From the NCBI RefSeq assembly GCF_026339735.1, contig NZ_JAPEQG010000001.1, forward strand, positions 496,001-560,000: a stretch of DNA of 64,000 nucleotides, read 5' to 3'. The position numbers and the translations under genes were made by a program. Shown here piece by piece: positions 31,355 to 38,787 of the stretch. The stretch is from Streptomyces sp. NBC_01669. Its GTDB lineage: Bacteria; Actinomycetota; Actinomycetes; Streptomycetales; Streptomycetaceae. The notes under the pieces were generated by a model. It had not been told where the DNA came from. It saw nothing but the letters and a program-made list of their open reading frames with translations, and made no database searches. The stretch's first letter is position 1; each line of letters begins with the position of its first letter.

Positions 31355-31918
31355 CTAGCGGGACACGCCGGTGCGCTCTTCCAGGGCGCGCAGGGCCTGC
31401 TCGGCCCATGTGACGTTCTCCTGCTCGAAGGCCCGGCCCCGCATGAGGGTGAGGTAGGGGCCGATGCGCTCGGCGTGGGCCAGGTGCTCCTGCTCCGTCC
31501 GCCCGTCGAGCAGGCGGTCGCGGAGCCGGTCGTAGCGGGCGAGCTTGGCCCTGGCCCACTCCAGCCGCTCGGTGACGGCCGCGCGCACGGCGTCGGGGTC
31601 GCCTTCGTCCATGGCGTGCACCTTGACCATCAGCTCGTCGCGGATGGCCGTGGGCCTGGGCAGCTCGGCGGTGAAGTCGCGCAGGGCCTGGCGCCCGGCC
31701 TCCGTCAGGGAGAACAGCCGCTTGTTGGGACGTCGCACCTGCTGGACGAGCCGGGCCTCGATCAGGCCGTCGGACTCCATCCGGTCGAGCTCCCGGTACA
31801 GCTGCTGTGGCGTCGCCATCCAGAAATTGGCCACCGAGGCGTCGAATCCCTTGGCCAGGTCGTACCCGGAGGCCTCGCCGTCCAGAAGTGCCGCAAGTAC
31901 CGCATTGCGCAATGCCAT
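31355..31918 (-). CDS. PadR family transcriptional regulator
   Basis: A 187-residue PadR protein with winged helix at residues 1-85 (NAVLAALLDGEASGYDLAKGF, TPQQLYRELDRMESDGLI, SLTEAGRQAL) and a C-terminal Vir_AR-type helical domain. PadR proteins are usually repressors released by a small molecule. The gene is divergent from an NTF2-like gene with only 56 bp between start codons, so both promoters overlap and joint control is likely. Confidence 0.92.
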   Translation of the reverse strand: MALRNAVLAALLDGEASGYDLAKGFDASVANFWMATPQQLYRELDRMESDGLIEARLVQQVRRPNKRLFSLTEAGRQALRDFTAELPRPTAIRDELMVKVHAMDEGDPDAVRAAVTERLEWARAKLARYDRLRDRLLDGRTEQEHLAHAERIGPYLTLMRGRAFEQENVTWAEQALRALEERTGVSR

Positions 31919-31974
31919 GGCAGCAGCCTAACATCCGCACCTAATCAACTATTTGCCTATGAGAGGTGGCCGGG

Positions 31975-32376
31975 ATGCACCCCTTCCGCAAGGCGGTCGA
32001 GGCCGTGGACCACGCCGCGATCGAGGCTCTGCTGGCCGAGAATGTCGTGTTCACCAGCCCTGTGGCGTTCAAGCCGTACCCCGGGAAGGCGATCACCGCG
32101 TCGATCCTGCGCGGCGTCTCGCGAGTCTTCACCGACTTCCATTACGTACGGGAGATAGCGGGAGCCGACGGCCGCGACCACGCCCTCGTCTTCAAGGCGA
32201 AGGTTGGCGACCGGGAGATCAACGGCTGCGATTTCCTGCACTTCGACGAGGACGGCAAGATCGACGACTTCATGGTGATGGTTCGCCCCATGTCGGCCGC
32301 GCAGGCACTGGCGGCGGCCATGGGCGCCGAGTTCGAGCGGATCACCCGGGAGGCGACGGAGGCCATGGGCGCCTGA
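31975..32376 (+). CDS. NTF2-like / SnoaL-type protein
   Basis: A 133-residue protein of the NTF2 superfamily cone fold: an N-terminal helix with KAVEAVDHAAIEALLAENVVFTSPV, a middle sheet with DHALVFKAKVGDREINGCDFLHF, then DEDGKIDDFMVMVRP. Members are small enzymes or ligand-binding proteins; no catalytic set can be named here. The ATG at 31975 has GAGAGG at the right distance and is preferred to the GTG at 31966. It faces padR and is its likely target. Confidence 0.85.
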   Translation: MHPFRKAVEAVDHAAIEALLAENVVFTSPVAFKPYPGKAITASILRGVSRVFTDFHYVREIAGADGRDHALVFKAKVGDREINGCDFLHFDEDGKIDDFMVMVRPMSAAQALAAAMGAEFERITREATEAMGA

Positions 32377-32456
32377 AGGAGCGCGCCCATGCGCTCGCCA
32401 TCGGACTCCCGCTCCTGCCCCGGGGTACGACTCGGCCCACCGTTCCGCGCCGACGC

Positions 32457-32714
32457 TCACGTCGGCTCGGGGCAGCCGAAGAGGAGCTCGTAGCCCGCGG
32501 GCAGCTGCAGCAGGACGCGACGGGTGAGGCCTTCGCCGGCCGCGTCCGCGACGACACTGAGCACGGCGCCGACGTCCCACTTCGCGGTCTGTTCGGTGGC
32601 GCCCTCGATCCAGGCCGCGGTGGCACGTACGAATCGGCCGACCTGCTGACGCTTGCCGGGAAGATCACCGACCGGACCAATCTTCCCGCTGCTGCCCGCA
32701 CCTGCCCAGGACAC
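32457..32714 (-). pseudogene. Possible remnant of a DUF2267-type protein
   Basis: An 85-codon frame whose last half (VGAVLSVVADAAGEGLTRRVLLQLPAGYELLFG) resembles the end of a DUF2267 domain, where an Asp/Glu-rich helix leads to QLPxxxxxLF. The first half of such a domain is not visible upstream in this frame, and the GTG start has no ribosome binding site. It may be a 5'-truncated remnant in a region that also holds an IS and a broken methyltransferase. The assignment rests on a short pattern only. Confidence 0.35.
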
Positions 32715-32786
32715 CTCCGCCAGGCCCTGGCCGACGACGCCGCCACCCGTCCCGTCGCCCCTCCGGCAGCGACACGGCTAGCGCCA

Positions 32787-32793
32787 ACGCCGC
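32787..32793. repeat. Left copy of 7-bp target duplication (ACGCCGC)
   Basis: ACGCCGC directly precedes the left inverted repeat of the IS and occurs again at 34569-34575 directly after the right repeat. This is consistent with duplication of the target on insertion. Confidence 0.75.
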
Positions 32794-32814
32794 GACTCTG
32801 TTGGTGATCTTGTG
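32794..32814 (+). repeat. Left terminal inverted repeat of the IS
   Basis: A 21-bp repeat starting GACTCTGTTGGTGATCTTGT, an exact inverted match to the right end; similarity continues weakly inside the element (GTGAGGG against GTGGGGG). Confidence 0.92.
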
Positions 32815-32887
32815 AGGGATGCTGACAGGTCGTCTGTTCGGCGGTTCGCTGGAGTTGGGCGGGGTGGTTCCAGGGAGAGGGCCGGAG

Positions 32888-34543
32888 ATGTCCATACAGG
32901 CCAGGAGTTACCAGCGGATTCCGACGCGGACGGTGTTGACGGCGTGGGCGGCGTGTCCGAAGGGCACGCCGGCGATGCTGATGCGGGACCGGTTGGATGT
33001 GGTGTTCGAGGATAATGAGTTCGCGGACCTGTATCCGAAGGACGGGCGGCCGGGCTTGTCGCCGGGGCAGTTGGCGCTGGTGTCGGTGCTGCAGTTCGCG
33101 GAGAACCTGTCGGACCGCGCGGCCGCGAACGCGGTCCGCACCAGGATCGACTGGAAGTACGCCCTGGGCCTGGAGTTGGACGATCCCGGCTTCGACCACT
33201 CGGTGCTGTGCGAGTTCCGGGCCAGGCTGGCCCAGGACGACGCGGCCGACCGGCTGCTGCAGGTGATGCTGCATCGGCTGACCGAGGCCGGACTGCTTAA
33301 ATCCGGCGGTCGGCAACGCACGGATGCGACCCATGTGCTCGCGGCGGTGCGCACGCTCAGCCGGCTGGAGCTGGTCGGCGAGAGCCTGCGGGCCGCCCTC
33401 GAGCAGCTCGCCCAGGCGGACCCGGACTGGCTGCTGCCGCTGGTCGAGCCGGAGTGGGACAAGCGCTACGGGCGCAAGATCGAGATCGGCAAGGTGCCCG
33501 GCGGGAAGGCCGGGGTCACCGCCCTGGCCGAGACCTTCGGCCGGGACGGACACAAGGTCCTGGCCGCCGCGTGGGCGGCCGACGCCCCTCCCCGGCTCCG
33601 GGCGTTGGCACAGGTGGAAATCCTGCGCCAGGTCTGGGTGCACCACTACTTCTGGGATACTCGCGGGCGGCTGCGCTGGCGCGACGGCCACGCGCTGCCT
33701 CCGGCATCGCTGCGGTTCGACTCCCCGTACGACACCGACGCGCACTACTGCGTCAAACGTGACACCGCCTGGTCCGGCTACCGCACTCACTTCACCGAGA
33801 CGTGCACGTCAGACCTGCCGGAGGTGGTCGTGCACGTGGCCACCACGATCGCCCCGGTCCAGGACGGCGAACTCACCGCCCAGATCCACGACGATCTGGC
33901 CCAGGTCGGCCTCATCCCGGCCGAGCACGCGGTCGACGCCGCCTACATCAGCCCCGCGCAGATTGAACGCGCTCACCGGGTGCACAGCATCACCCTGCTC
34001 GGCCCGGTCGTGCCCGACCACAGCCACCAGGCCAAAAGCGGGGCCGGCTTCGACAAGGCCGCCTTCGCCATCGACTGGGACCGCTGCCAGGCCACCTGCC
34101 CCCAGGGCACCGTCAGCCGCGAGTGGCGTCCCCTGCACATCAGCGGCCACAACTACATCCAGGTCAAGTTCGACAAGGCCACCTGCCTGGCCTGCCCCGT
34201 CCGCCCCCAGTGCACCAAGGCGGTCAGTGGTCCGCGCTCGCTCGCGCTGCTGCCCACCCGCGAACTGCACGAGATCCAGCAGCGCAACCGCCTCGACCAG
34301 CACACCGAAGACTGGCAGCGCCGATACGCGATCCGCGCCGGCATCGAAGCCACCCTCTCCCAGAACGTCCGCACCTGCGGCCTGCGCCGGACCCGCTACC
34401 GAGGCCTGCCAAAGACGCACGTCCAGCACGTACTGACCGGCCTGGCCTGCAACGTCACCCGCATCACCGACTGGATCGCCGACCCTGCGCGCCCCCGGCG
34501 AGCACCCAGCCACTTCCACGCCCTCTGCACCGCCGTCACCTGA
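32888..34543 (+). CDS. IS1182 family transposase
   Basis: A 551-residue DDE-type transposase. The N-terminal DUF772-like region has LSPGQLALVSVLQFAENLSDRAA. The central RNase H-like core includes the TDATHVLAAVR stretch and HAVDAAYISPAQI with candidate catalytic Asp residues. The C-terminal DDE_Tnp_1_6 part has CPVRPQCTK and YAIRAGIEATLSQNVR with the likely final Glu. The length is normal for IS1182. The ATG at 32888 is chosen because the family starts just before IPTRTVLTAWAA; the frame is open 23 codons upstream to the IR. No frameshift is seen. Confidence 0.93.
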   Translation: MSIQARSYQRIPTRTVLTAWAACPKGTPAMLMRDRLDVVFEDNEFADLYPKDGRPGLSPGQLALVSVLQFAENLSDRAAANAVRTRIDWKYALGLELDDPGFDHSVLCEFRARLAQDDAADRLLQVMLHRLTEAGLLKSGGRQRTDATHVLAAVRTLSRLELVGESLRAALEQLAQADPDWLLPLVEPEWDKRYGRKIEIGKVPGGKAGVTALAETFGRDGHKVLAAAWAADAPPRLRALAQVEILRQVWVHHYFWDTRGRLRWRDGHALPPASLRFDSPYDTDAHYCVKRDTAWSGYRTHFTETCTSDLPEVVVHVATTIAPVQDGELTAQIHDDLAQVGLIPAEHAVDAAYISPAQIERAHRVHSITLLGPVVPDHSHQAKSGAGFDKAAFAIDWDRCQATCPQGTVSREWRPLHISGHNYIQVKFDKATCLACPVRPQCTKAVSGPRSLALLPTRELHEIQQRNRLDQHTEDWQRRYAIRAGIEATLSQNVRTCGLRRTRYRGLPKTHVQHVLTGLACNVTRITDWIADPARPRRAPSHFHALCTAVT

Positions 34544-34547
34544 CCCC

Positions 34548-34568
34548 CACAAGATCACCAACAGAGTC
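34548..34568 (-). repeat. Right terminal inverted repeat of the IS
   Basis: An exact 21-bp inverted copy of the left end, beginning 4 bp after the transposase stop codon, followed by the target duplication at 34569-34575. Confidence 0.92.
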
Positions 34569-35135
34569 ACGCCGCTCAGTTAAGGCCTGGAGGACGAAGT
34601 CCTCTTCGCTGTGATCGGCCCGCAGAAGAAGTCCGGGCTCACGAGCGAGCCGCTCCGCCAACTGCGCGCCCGTGTACAGATGCTCGGGCACCGGGTGGTT
34701 CCAGTGCACCGTGACCAGGGTCCCTCCGGCGTTCGAGCGAGGCGGTGGTACGTGACAGCAGATCATTCAGCCGGGTCTCGTCGAAGCAGTAGAGCAATTC
34801 GGAGAGTACGACGAGGTCGAAGCGCTCCTCGGGCCACTCCTCCGGAACGACGAGCCGGGCGACCTCCACCTGACCGAGGTCCGCGGTATGACGCCGGGCG
34901 GTGTCCACGGCGGAGGCGACCCGGTCGACAACGAGCAGCCGCTCGCATCGCGGAGCCAGGAGACGCGACAACTCGTCTACCGAACAAGCGGGTTCGAAAG
35001 CGCTCCGTAACTTGGGCCTGGGCAGTGAGGCGAGGGTCAGTGCGTACTTGCGCTGTTCATACCAGCGCTCCTTCAGGTGCCCGGGGTCGTCCTTGCCCGG
35101 TACAGGTCGTCGAAGTAGCCCGCCGGGGTGCTCAC
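34569..35135 (-). pseudogene. SAM-dependent methyltransferase (NodS-like), frameshifted
   Basis: Read on the minus strand from a GTG at 35135, the sequence gives STPAGYFDDLYRA, shifts frame near 35095, and continues as KDDPGHLKERWYEQRKYAL, then AFEPACSVDELSRLLAPRC, LLVVDRVASAV and FDLVVLSELLYCF, the motifs of a class I methyltransferase. A second frameshift near 34740 moves to GGTLVTVHWNHPVPEHLY and EEDFVLQALTERR. The IS then interrupts the last codons; the original stop (TAG at 32780-32778) lies on the other side, two codons beyond the target site. Two in-frame TTA codons are present, rare in Streptomyces. Two shifts plus the IS make it non-functional unless the sequence has errors. Confidence 0.8.
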
Positions 35136-35801
35136 AGGAACACCACTTCGCGGGGACGCAGATGGTGAGCGAGCGCGCTCACCGAAAGGTTCCGAGCATC
35201 CCGCGAGAATCATCCGTCAGCGCGAGTGGCGGAGCACCGGGTCGGACCTCACCCTCGCCTCTGCTCGGTCGGCGGCTCGGGCACGGGATCGCTGCCGTGC
35301 GAATCGGCCTGTGCGGAAAGCGCAGGGCGCATCCAGGGATCCCCGGGCGCCTGCGCGGGCGTTCTCCCGCCGAGCATACAACACGCACCTGGCACCTATG
35401 AACTGGGCGCCGCCACCTGCCGATGAGGTCCTTCAAGGGTCCGGTTGACGGTGCCTCAGATCGATGTGAGAGATTGTCACTCCACTTATGAAGAACCGAT
35501 TGGCGGATCGGCGGCGACAGAGGTGGCGAATGGCAGATGTGGGTCGAAAGGCCATGTCAACCCGCTGCTGCGGCAGCCGTGTTGGGCGTATGCGGCGCCA
35601 TAGCAGGTGTCCGAGGAGGCGAAGATCCGGTGATAGCATCCCGACATCTGTGATCTTGATCCATTTGACGCAGATACTGATTCGCGATCGGCGGCATGCT
35701 CTCCGCGTAACAGCAGGTGAACCGTGCCGATCAGCTGTGTTGCGGGTCCTCGCGAGGTGTATCCGCAGCCGTCCGCATGCCATGCGCCGGGAAAGGTTTC
35801 C
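35136..35801. other. 666-bp region upstream of the conservon, no clear gene
   Basis: It separates the methyltransferase remnant from cvnA. Short frames are open on both strands without domains. The part from about 35380 is less GC-rich than its surroundings (for example 35455-35530 and 35640-35700), as expected of promoter DNA for the conservon operon, but no exact consensus boxes were found. Confidence 0.4.
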
Positions 35802-36989
35802 ATGAATCGAGACGCACTTGTGTGGTGCTTGGTTGCGGTGGCGGCGATAGCCGTGGTCGCGGTCGTGGCACTCGTCGCCCGCAACAGAGCACTGGGGGCG
35901 AAGAAGCAGCATACCGAGGCCGAACTGAGGCGCGAGCTCCTCACGTCAGACAGCCACCTGCACTCAGCTCGCGCCGAACTGCAGAGGTTCCGGAACGAGC
36001 AGGACGCCACGCTCCGCGAAGCCAAGGAAGCGGCGGAGGAGAACACCAAGGCCGTCCTCAAGGGTGCCGCCAGCTTCCTGCAGAGCCTCGCAGCCGAGCA
36101 GACGACACTTCTGGACGGCATCCAGCACAAGTACGGCGGACACGCCGTCCTCAGCGACCTGTTGGATGTCAACCACGCCAACGCCCAGATGGCGCGCAAG
36201 GCTCAGGGCATCGCCGTCATGTGCGGTGCGCCGCTCGGCCGTCGCAACAGGCCCGCCAGCGTCTACGACGTGGTGCGCAGTGCCCAGGGCCAGATTCGCA
36301 ACTTCCACCGGGTCGCCATCATGCAGCAGGCCGGTCTCGCCCTGAAGGCGTCCGCGGTCGCGCCCGTCGCCCTCGCCGTGGCGGAGCTGCTTGACAACGC
36401 GGCCAGCTTCTCGCAGCACGACGCGCCGATCGAGGTGACATTCCAGCGCGTCCAGAACAACCTGTGCATCGTCATCGACGACGCCGGTGTCAGCATGAAC
36501 GACGAAGAGCGGCAGCGGGCGACCGCGCTGCTCTCCGGAGAAGTCGCCCCCCGTCTGTCGCAGCTCGGGACTCAGCCGAAGTTCGGCTTCCCGGTCGTCG
36601 GCCTGATCGCGCGTCAGCACGGTTTCAAGGTGGACGTCACCGGAGTCTCCCGATACGGCGGCGTCAGGGCCGTCGTCCTCTTGCCCGAGGAGCTGTGGAC
36701 CATGGAGGAGATGCCGCCCGCCCAGGAGGCTCCGGTCAGCAATATCCGGCGCGCCACCGAGAGCCGGCCCCAGAGCGCGACGTCGCGCACGCTGAACGGT
36801 CTACCCAAGCGCGGCGCACGCCAGGCCGCCATCACGAGCGTCCCCGATCCCGACACCACCTCGTCGGCGCCGCGGACCCCGGGGGAGACAGGCCGCGCTT
36901 CCGGGCGCAGCCTGGGGGCCTTCCAGCGCGGCACGCTCTCCGGCCGCAACCTTGACGCCACCTCGTTCGAAGGATCCGAAGACGCATGA
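35802..36989 (+). CDS. cvnA: Conservon CvnA, membrane sensor-like ATPase
   Basis: A 395-residue protein with one N-terminal membrane helix (about 8-28) and a coiled-coil cytoplasmic segment (about 33-90). A GHKL-type ATPase domain follows (about 165-325), with N-box AVAELLDNAASFS, DDAGVSM and a GFPVVGLIARQHG lid region. The last 70 residues are disordered. In Streptomyces conservons CvnA resembles a histidine kinase and forms a membrane complex with CvnB, C and D; it is compared to G-protein-coupled receptor systems. The ATG follows GGAAAGG. It overlaps cvnB by 4 bp. Confidence 0.92.
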   Translation: MNRDALVWCLVAVAAIAVVAVVALVARNRALGAKKQHTEAELRRELLTSDSHLHSARAELQRFRNEQDATLREAKEAAEENTKAVLKGAASFLQSLAAEQTTLLDGIQHKYGGHAVLSDLLDVNHANAQMARKAQGIAVMCGAPLGRRNRPASVYDVVRSAQGQIRNFHRVAIMQQAGLALKASAVAPVALAVAELLDNAASFSQHDAPIEVTFQRVQNNLCIVIDDAGVSMNDEERQRATALLSGEVAPRLSQLGTQPKFGFPVVGLIARQHGFKVDVTGVSRYGGVRAVVLLPEELWTMEEMPPAQEAPVSNIRRATESRPQSATSRTLNGLPKRGARQAAITSVPDPDTTSSAPRTPGETGRASGRSLGAFQRGTLSGRNLDATSFEGSEDA

Positions 36990-37828
36990 CCGCAGACCTG
37001 TCGTGGATGCTCGAGGACATCGTGCACAACGTGCCCCGTGCGCGCCACGCCGTCCTGCTGTCCGCGGACGGCCTTCCACGCGGCGCGACCGAAGGCCTGG
37101 CCGAGAAGGATGTGCGCACCATCTCCGCCGCCATGGCCGGGATGCAGTCGCTCAGCCGGGCGGCGGCCCACTTCGCCGGACCGGAGGAGGACCGGCAGTG
37201 GAACCAGACCATCATCGAGTTCTCGCATGGCTGGAGCTTCCTGATCGGGGCAGGGCAGGGCGCCTACCTCGCCGCCGCAGCCGCGCCCGATGTGGACATG
37301 CAGCAGATGTCCTTCCGCATGCACCGCCTTGTCGCCCGGCTGGGCAACAACCTCACCTCGCCGCCGAGGGTGAGCGCCGGGGACGCCGGAGGTGCGCGAG
37401 GGAAAGCCCCCCGGCAGCAGAGCTCCGGTGACGCGGGATTCGTCCTGGTCGAGCTCGACCAGGTGATTTCCGAGGTCAAGGGTGCCCGCCACGCGGTGCT
37501 GCTGGGATCGGACGGCCTTCCCCGCGGGGCGACCAGCAGGATGAGCCGCGACCTCGCGGACACGATCTCCGCGGCCATGACGGGCATCCACGCCTACAGC
37601 CGGGTCACCTCCCAGTTTGCGGGGGTCCTCGAGGACGCGGAATGGTGTCAGACGGTCATCGAGTTCCAGCACGGCTGGATCTTCCTGATGGCGGCCGGTC
37701 CCGGTGCCTTGCTGGCCGCTGCCGCCGAACACGACTGCGACATAGAGGAGTTCGCCACGCGTCTGCACGAGGTGGTTCCCAGACTGACCGCGGCGGCGAC
37801 ACCGGGGAAGGGGACAGGCCATGCCTGA
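36986..37828 (+). CDS. cvnB: Conservon CvnB with two fused roadblock/LC7 domains
   Basis: A 280-residue protein, twice the usual CvnB length of about 135-145. Residues 1-125 and 150-265 are two full roadblock/LC7 domains that match each other closely (RARHAVLLSADGLPRGAT against GARHAVLLGSDGLPRGAT; IIEFSHGWSFLIGAGQGAYLAA against VIEFQHGWIFLMAAGPGALLAA, both with the ISAAM segment). A linker of about 25 polar residues joins them. Roadblock proteins normally dimerise and act on small GTPases, here CvnD two genes on, so this looks like a covalent dimer formed by gene duplication and fusion. It overlaps cvnA by 4 bp and cvnC by 8 bp. Confidence 0.93.
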   Translation: MTADLSWMLEDIVHNVPRARHAVLLSADGLPRGATEGLAEKDVRTISAAMAGMQSLSRAAAHFAGPEEDRQWNQTIIEFSHGWSFLIGAGQGAYLAAAAAPDVDMQQMSFRMHRLVARLGNNLTSPPRVSAGDAGGARGKAPRQQSSGDAGFVLVELDQVISEVKGARHAVLLGSDGLPRGATSRMSRDLADTISAAMTGIHAYSRVTSQFAGVLEDAEWCQTVIEFQHGWIFLMAAGPGALLAAAAEHDCDIEEFATRLHEVVPRLTAAATPGKGTGHA

Positions 37829-38213
37829 CGGGCCCGAACAGGACGAAGAGCTGGAACTGACGTCTCCGTTAGTCCCCCTCTTCGTGATCACGAACGGACG
37901 AGCACTGCCCCCGGACCACGAATACGAGCACACGACGCTCGTGACGGTGGCGGCAGAGGACGGACCGGTCGCGGCGCGCACGCTGTCCCCGGAATCGGGG
38001 CAGGTCATGGACCTGGTCGCGAACGGCTTCCTGTCCGTGGCCGAGGTGGCAGGGCACACGCACCTGCCCCTGGGCATCGTCCGCATCCTGCTGGCGCAGT
38101 TGGAAGAGGACAATCTCATCCTCGTGAGGAGACCGATACCGCGCGCCGAACGTGTCGACAAAGAACTGGTCAGCGCCGTGCTCGAGGGCCTGAAGAATCG
38201 ATTCGGAGCGTAA
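37821..38213 (+). CDS. cvnC: Conservon CvnC, DUF742 protein
   Basis: A 130-residue DUF742 protein. It has the usual PLFVITNGRALPPDHEY strand, LSPESGQVMDLVANGFLSVAEVAGHTHLPLGIVRILLAQLEEDNLI, which reads like a winged helix, and a short tail. In conservons this protein bridges CvnB and the GTPase; DNA binding has been considered but is not known. It overlaps cvnB by 8 bp and ends 3 bp before the cvnD start, so translation is coupled. Confidence 0.92.
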   Translation: MPDGPEQDEELELTSPLVPLFVITNGRALPPDHEYEHTTLVTVAAEDGPVAARTLSPESGQVMDLVANGFLSVAEVAGHTHLPLGIVRILLAQLEEDNLILVRRPIPRAERVDKELVSAVLEGLKNRFGA

Positions 38214-38216
38214 CGC

Positions 38217-38777
38217 GTGTACCTGGATCCAGATGTCTCCCACGCGGTGAAGATCCTCATAGTGGGGCACTTCGGGGTCGGCAAGACCACCTGCATCGGC
38301 AGTCTCTCCGAGATCGAGCCCCTACGGACCGAGGAAGAGATCACCGAGGCCAGCGTGGGCTTCGATGACCTGTCGGGCACACCCGACAAGAAGACCACCA
38401 CCGTCGCCATGGACTTCGGCCGGCTCACCCTTAGCGACACCCTGGTGCTCTACCTCTTCGGAACGCCCGGCCAGGAGCGCTTCAAGGAGATGTGGGAGGA
38501 ACTCTCCCGGGGCGCCCTGGGCGCGCTGGTCCTGGTCGACCCGGAGAGACTGCACGAGTCATTCCCCGTCCTGGACCTCGTCGAGCGTTTCGGCCTGACG
38601 TACGCCATCGCCGTGAACCACTTCGACGGCACCACGAACTACCCGCTCGACGAGGTGCGCGAGGCCCTGAACCTCACCGCCGAGACCCCTGTCGTGGAGT
38701 GCGACGTACGGGACGAGAACTCCTCGGCACAGGCCCTCATCACCCTCGTGAAACACCTCATGTCCCAACTCGGCTAG
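38217..38777 (+). CDS. cvnD: Conservon CvnD, Ras-like small GTPase
   Basis: A 186-residue GTP-binding protein of the MglA/ATP_bind_1-like group. G1 is GHFGVGKTT at residues 17-25. G3 is LFGTPGQERF, with the usual Asp replaced in the first position as in other CvnD proteins. G4 is NHFDG in place of NKxD. GTP-GDP cycling is thought to be controlled by CvnB. The start is the GTG at 38217, 3 bp after cvnC. The P450 gene starts 10 bp after its stop. Confidence 0.92.
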   Translation: MYLDPDVSHAVKILIVGHFGVGKTTCIGSLSEIEPLRTEEEITEASVGFDDLSGTPDKKTTTVAMDFGRLTLSDTLVLYLFGTPGQERFKEMWEELSRGALGALVLVDPERLHESFPVLDLVERFGLTYAIAVNHFDGTTNYPLDEVREALNLTAETPVVECDVRDENSSAQALITLVKHLMSQLG

Positions 38778-38787
38778 GAGCGCAGGA

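Larger units (their letters stand above)
32794..34568 (+). mobile_element. IS1182-family insertion sequence, complete
   Basis: The element is 1775 bp long. It is bounded by perfect 21-bp terminal inverted repeats starting GACTCTGTTGGTGATCTTGT (32794-32814 and, inverted, 34548-34568), carries one intact transposase gene, and is flanked by the 7-bp direct repeat ACGCCGC. All parts are intact, so it should be mobile. It lies in the last codons of a methyltransferase pseudogene read on the minus strand. Confidence 0.93.
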
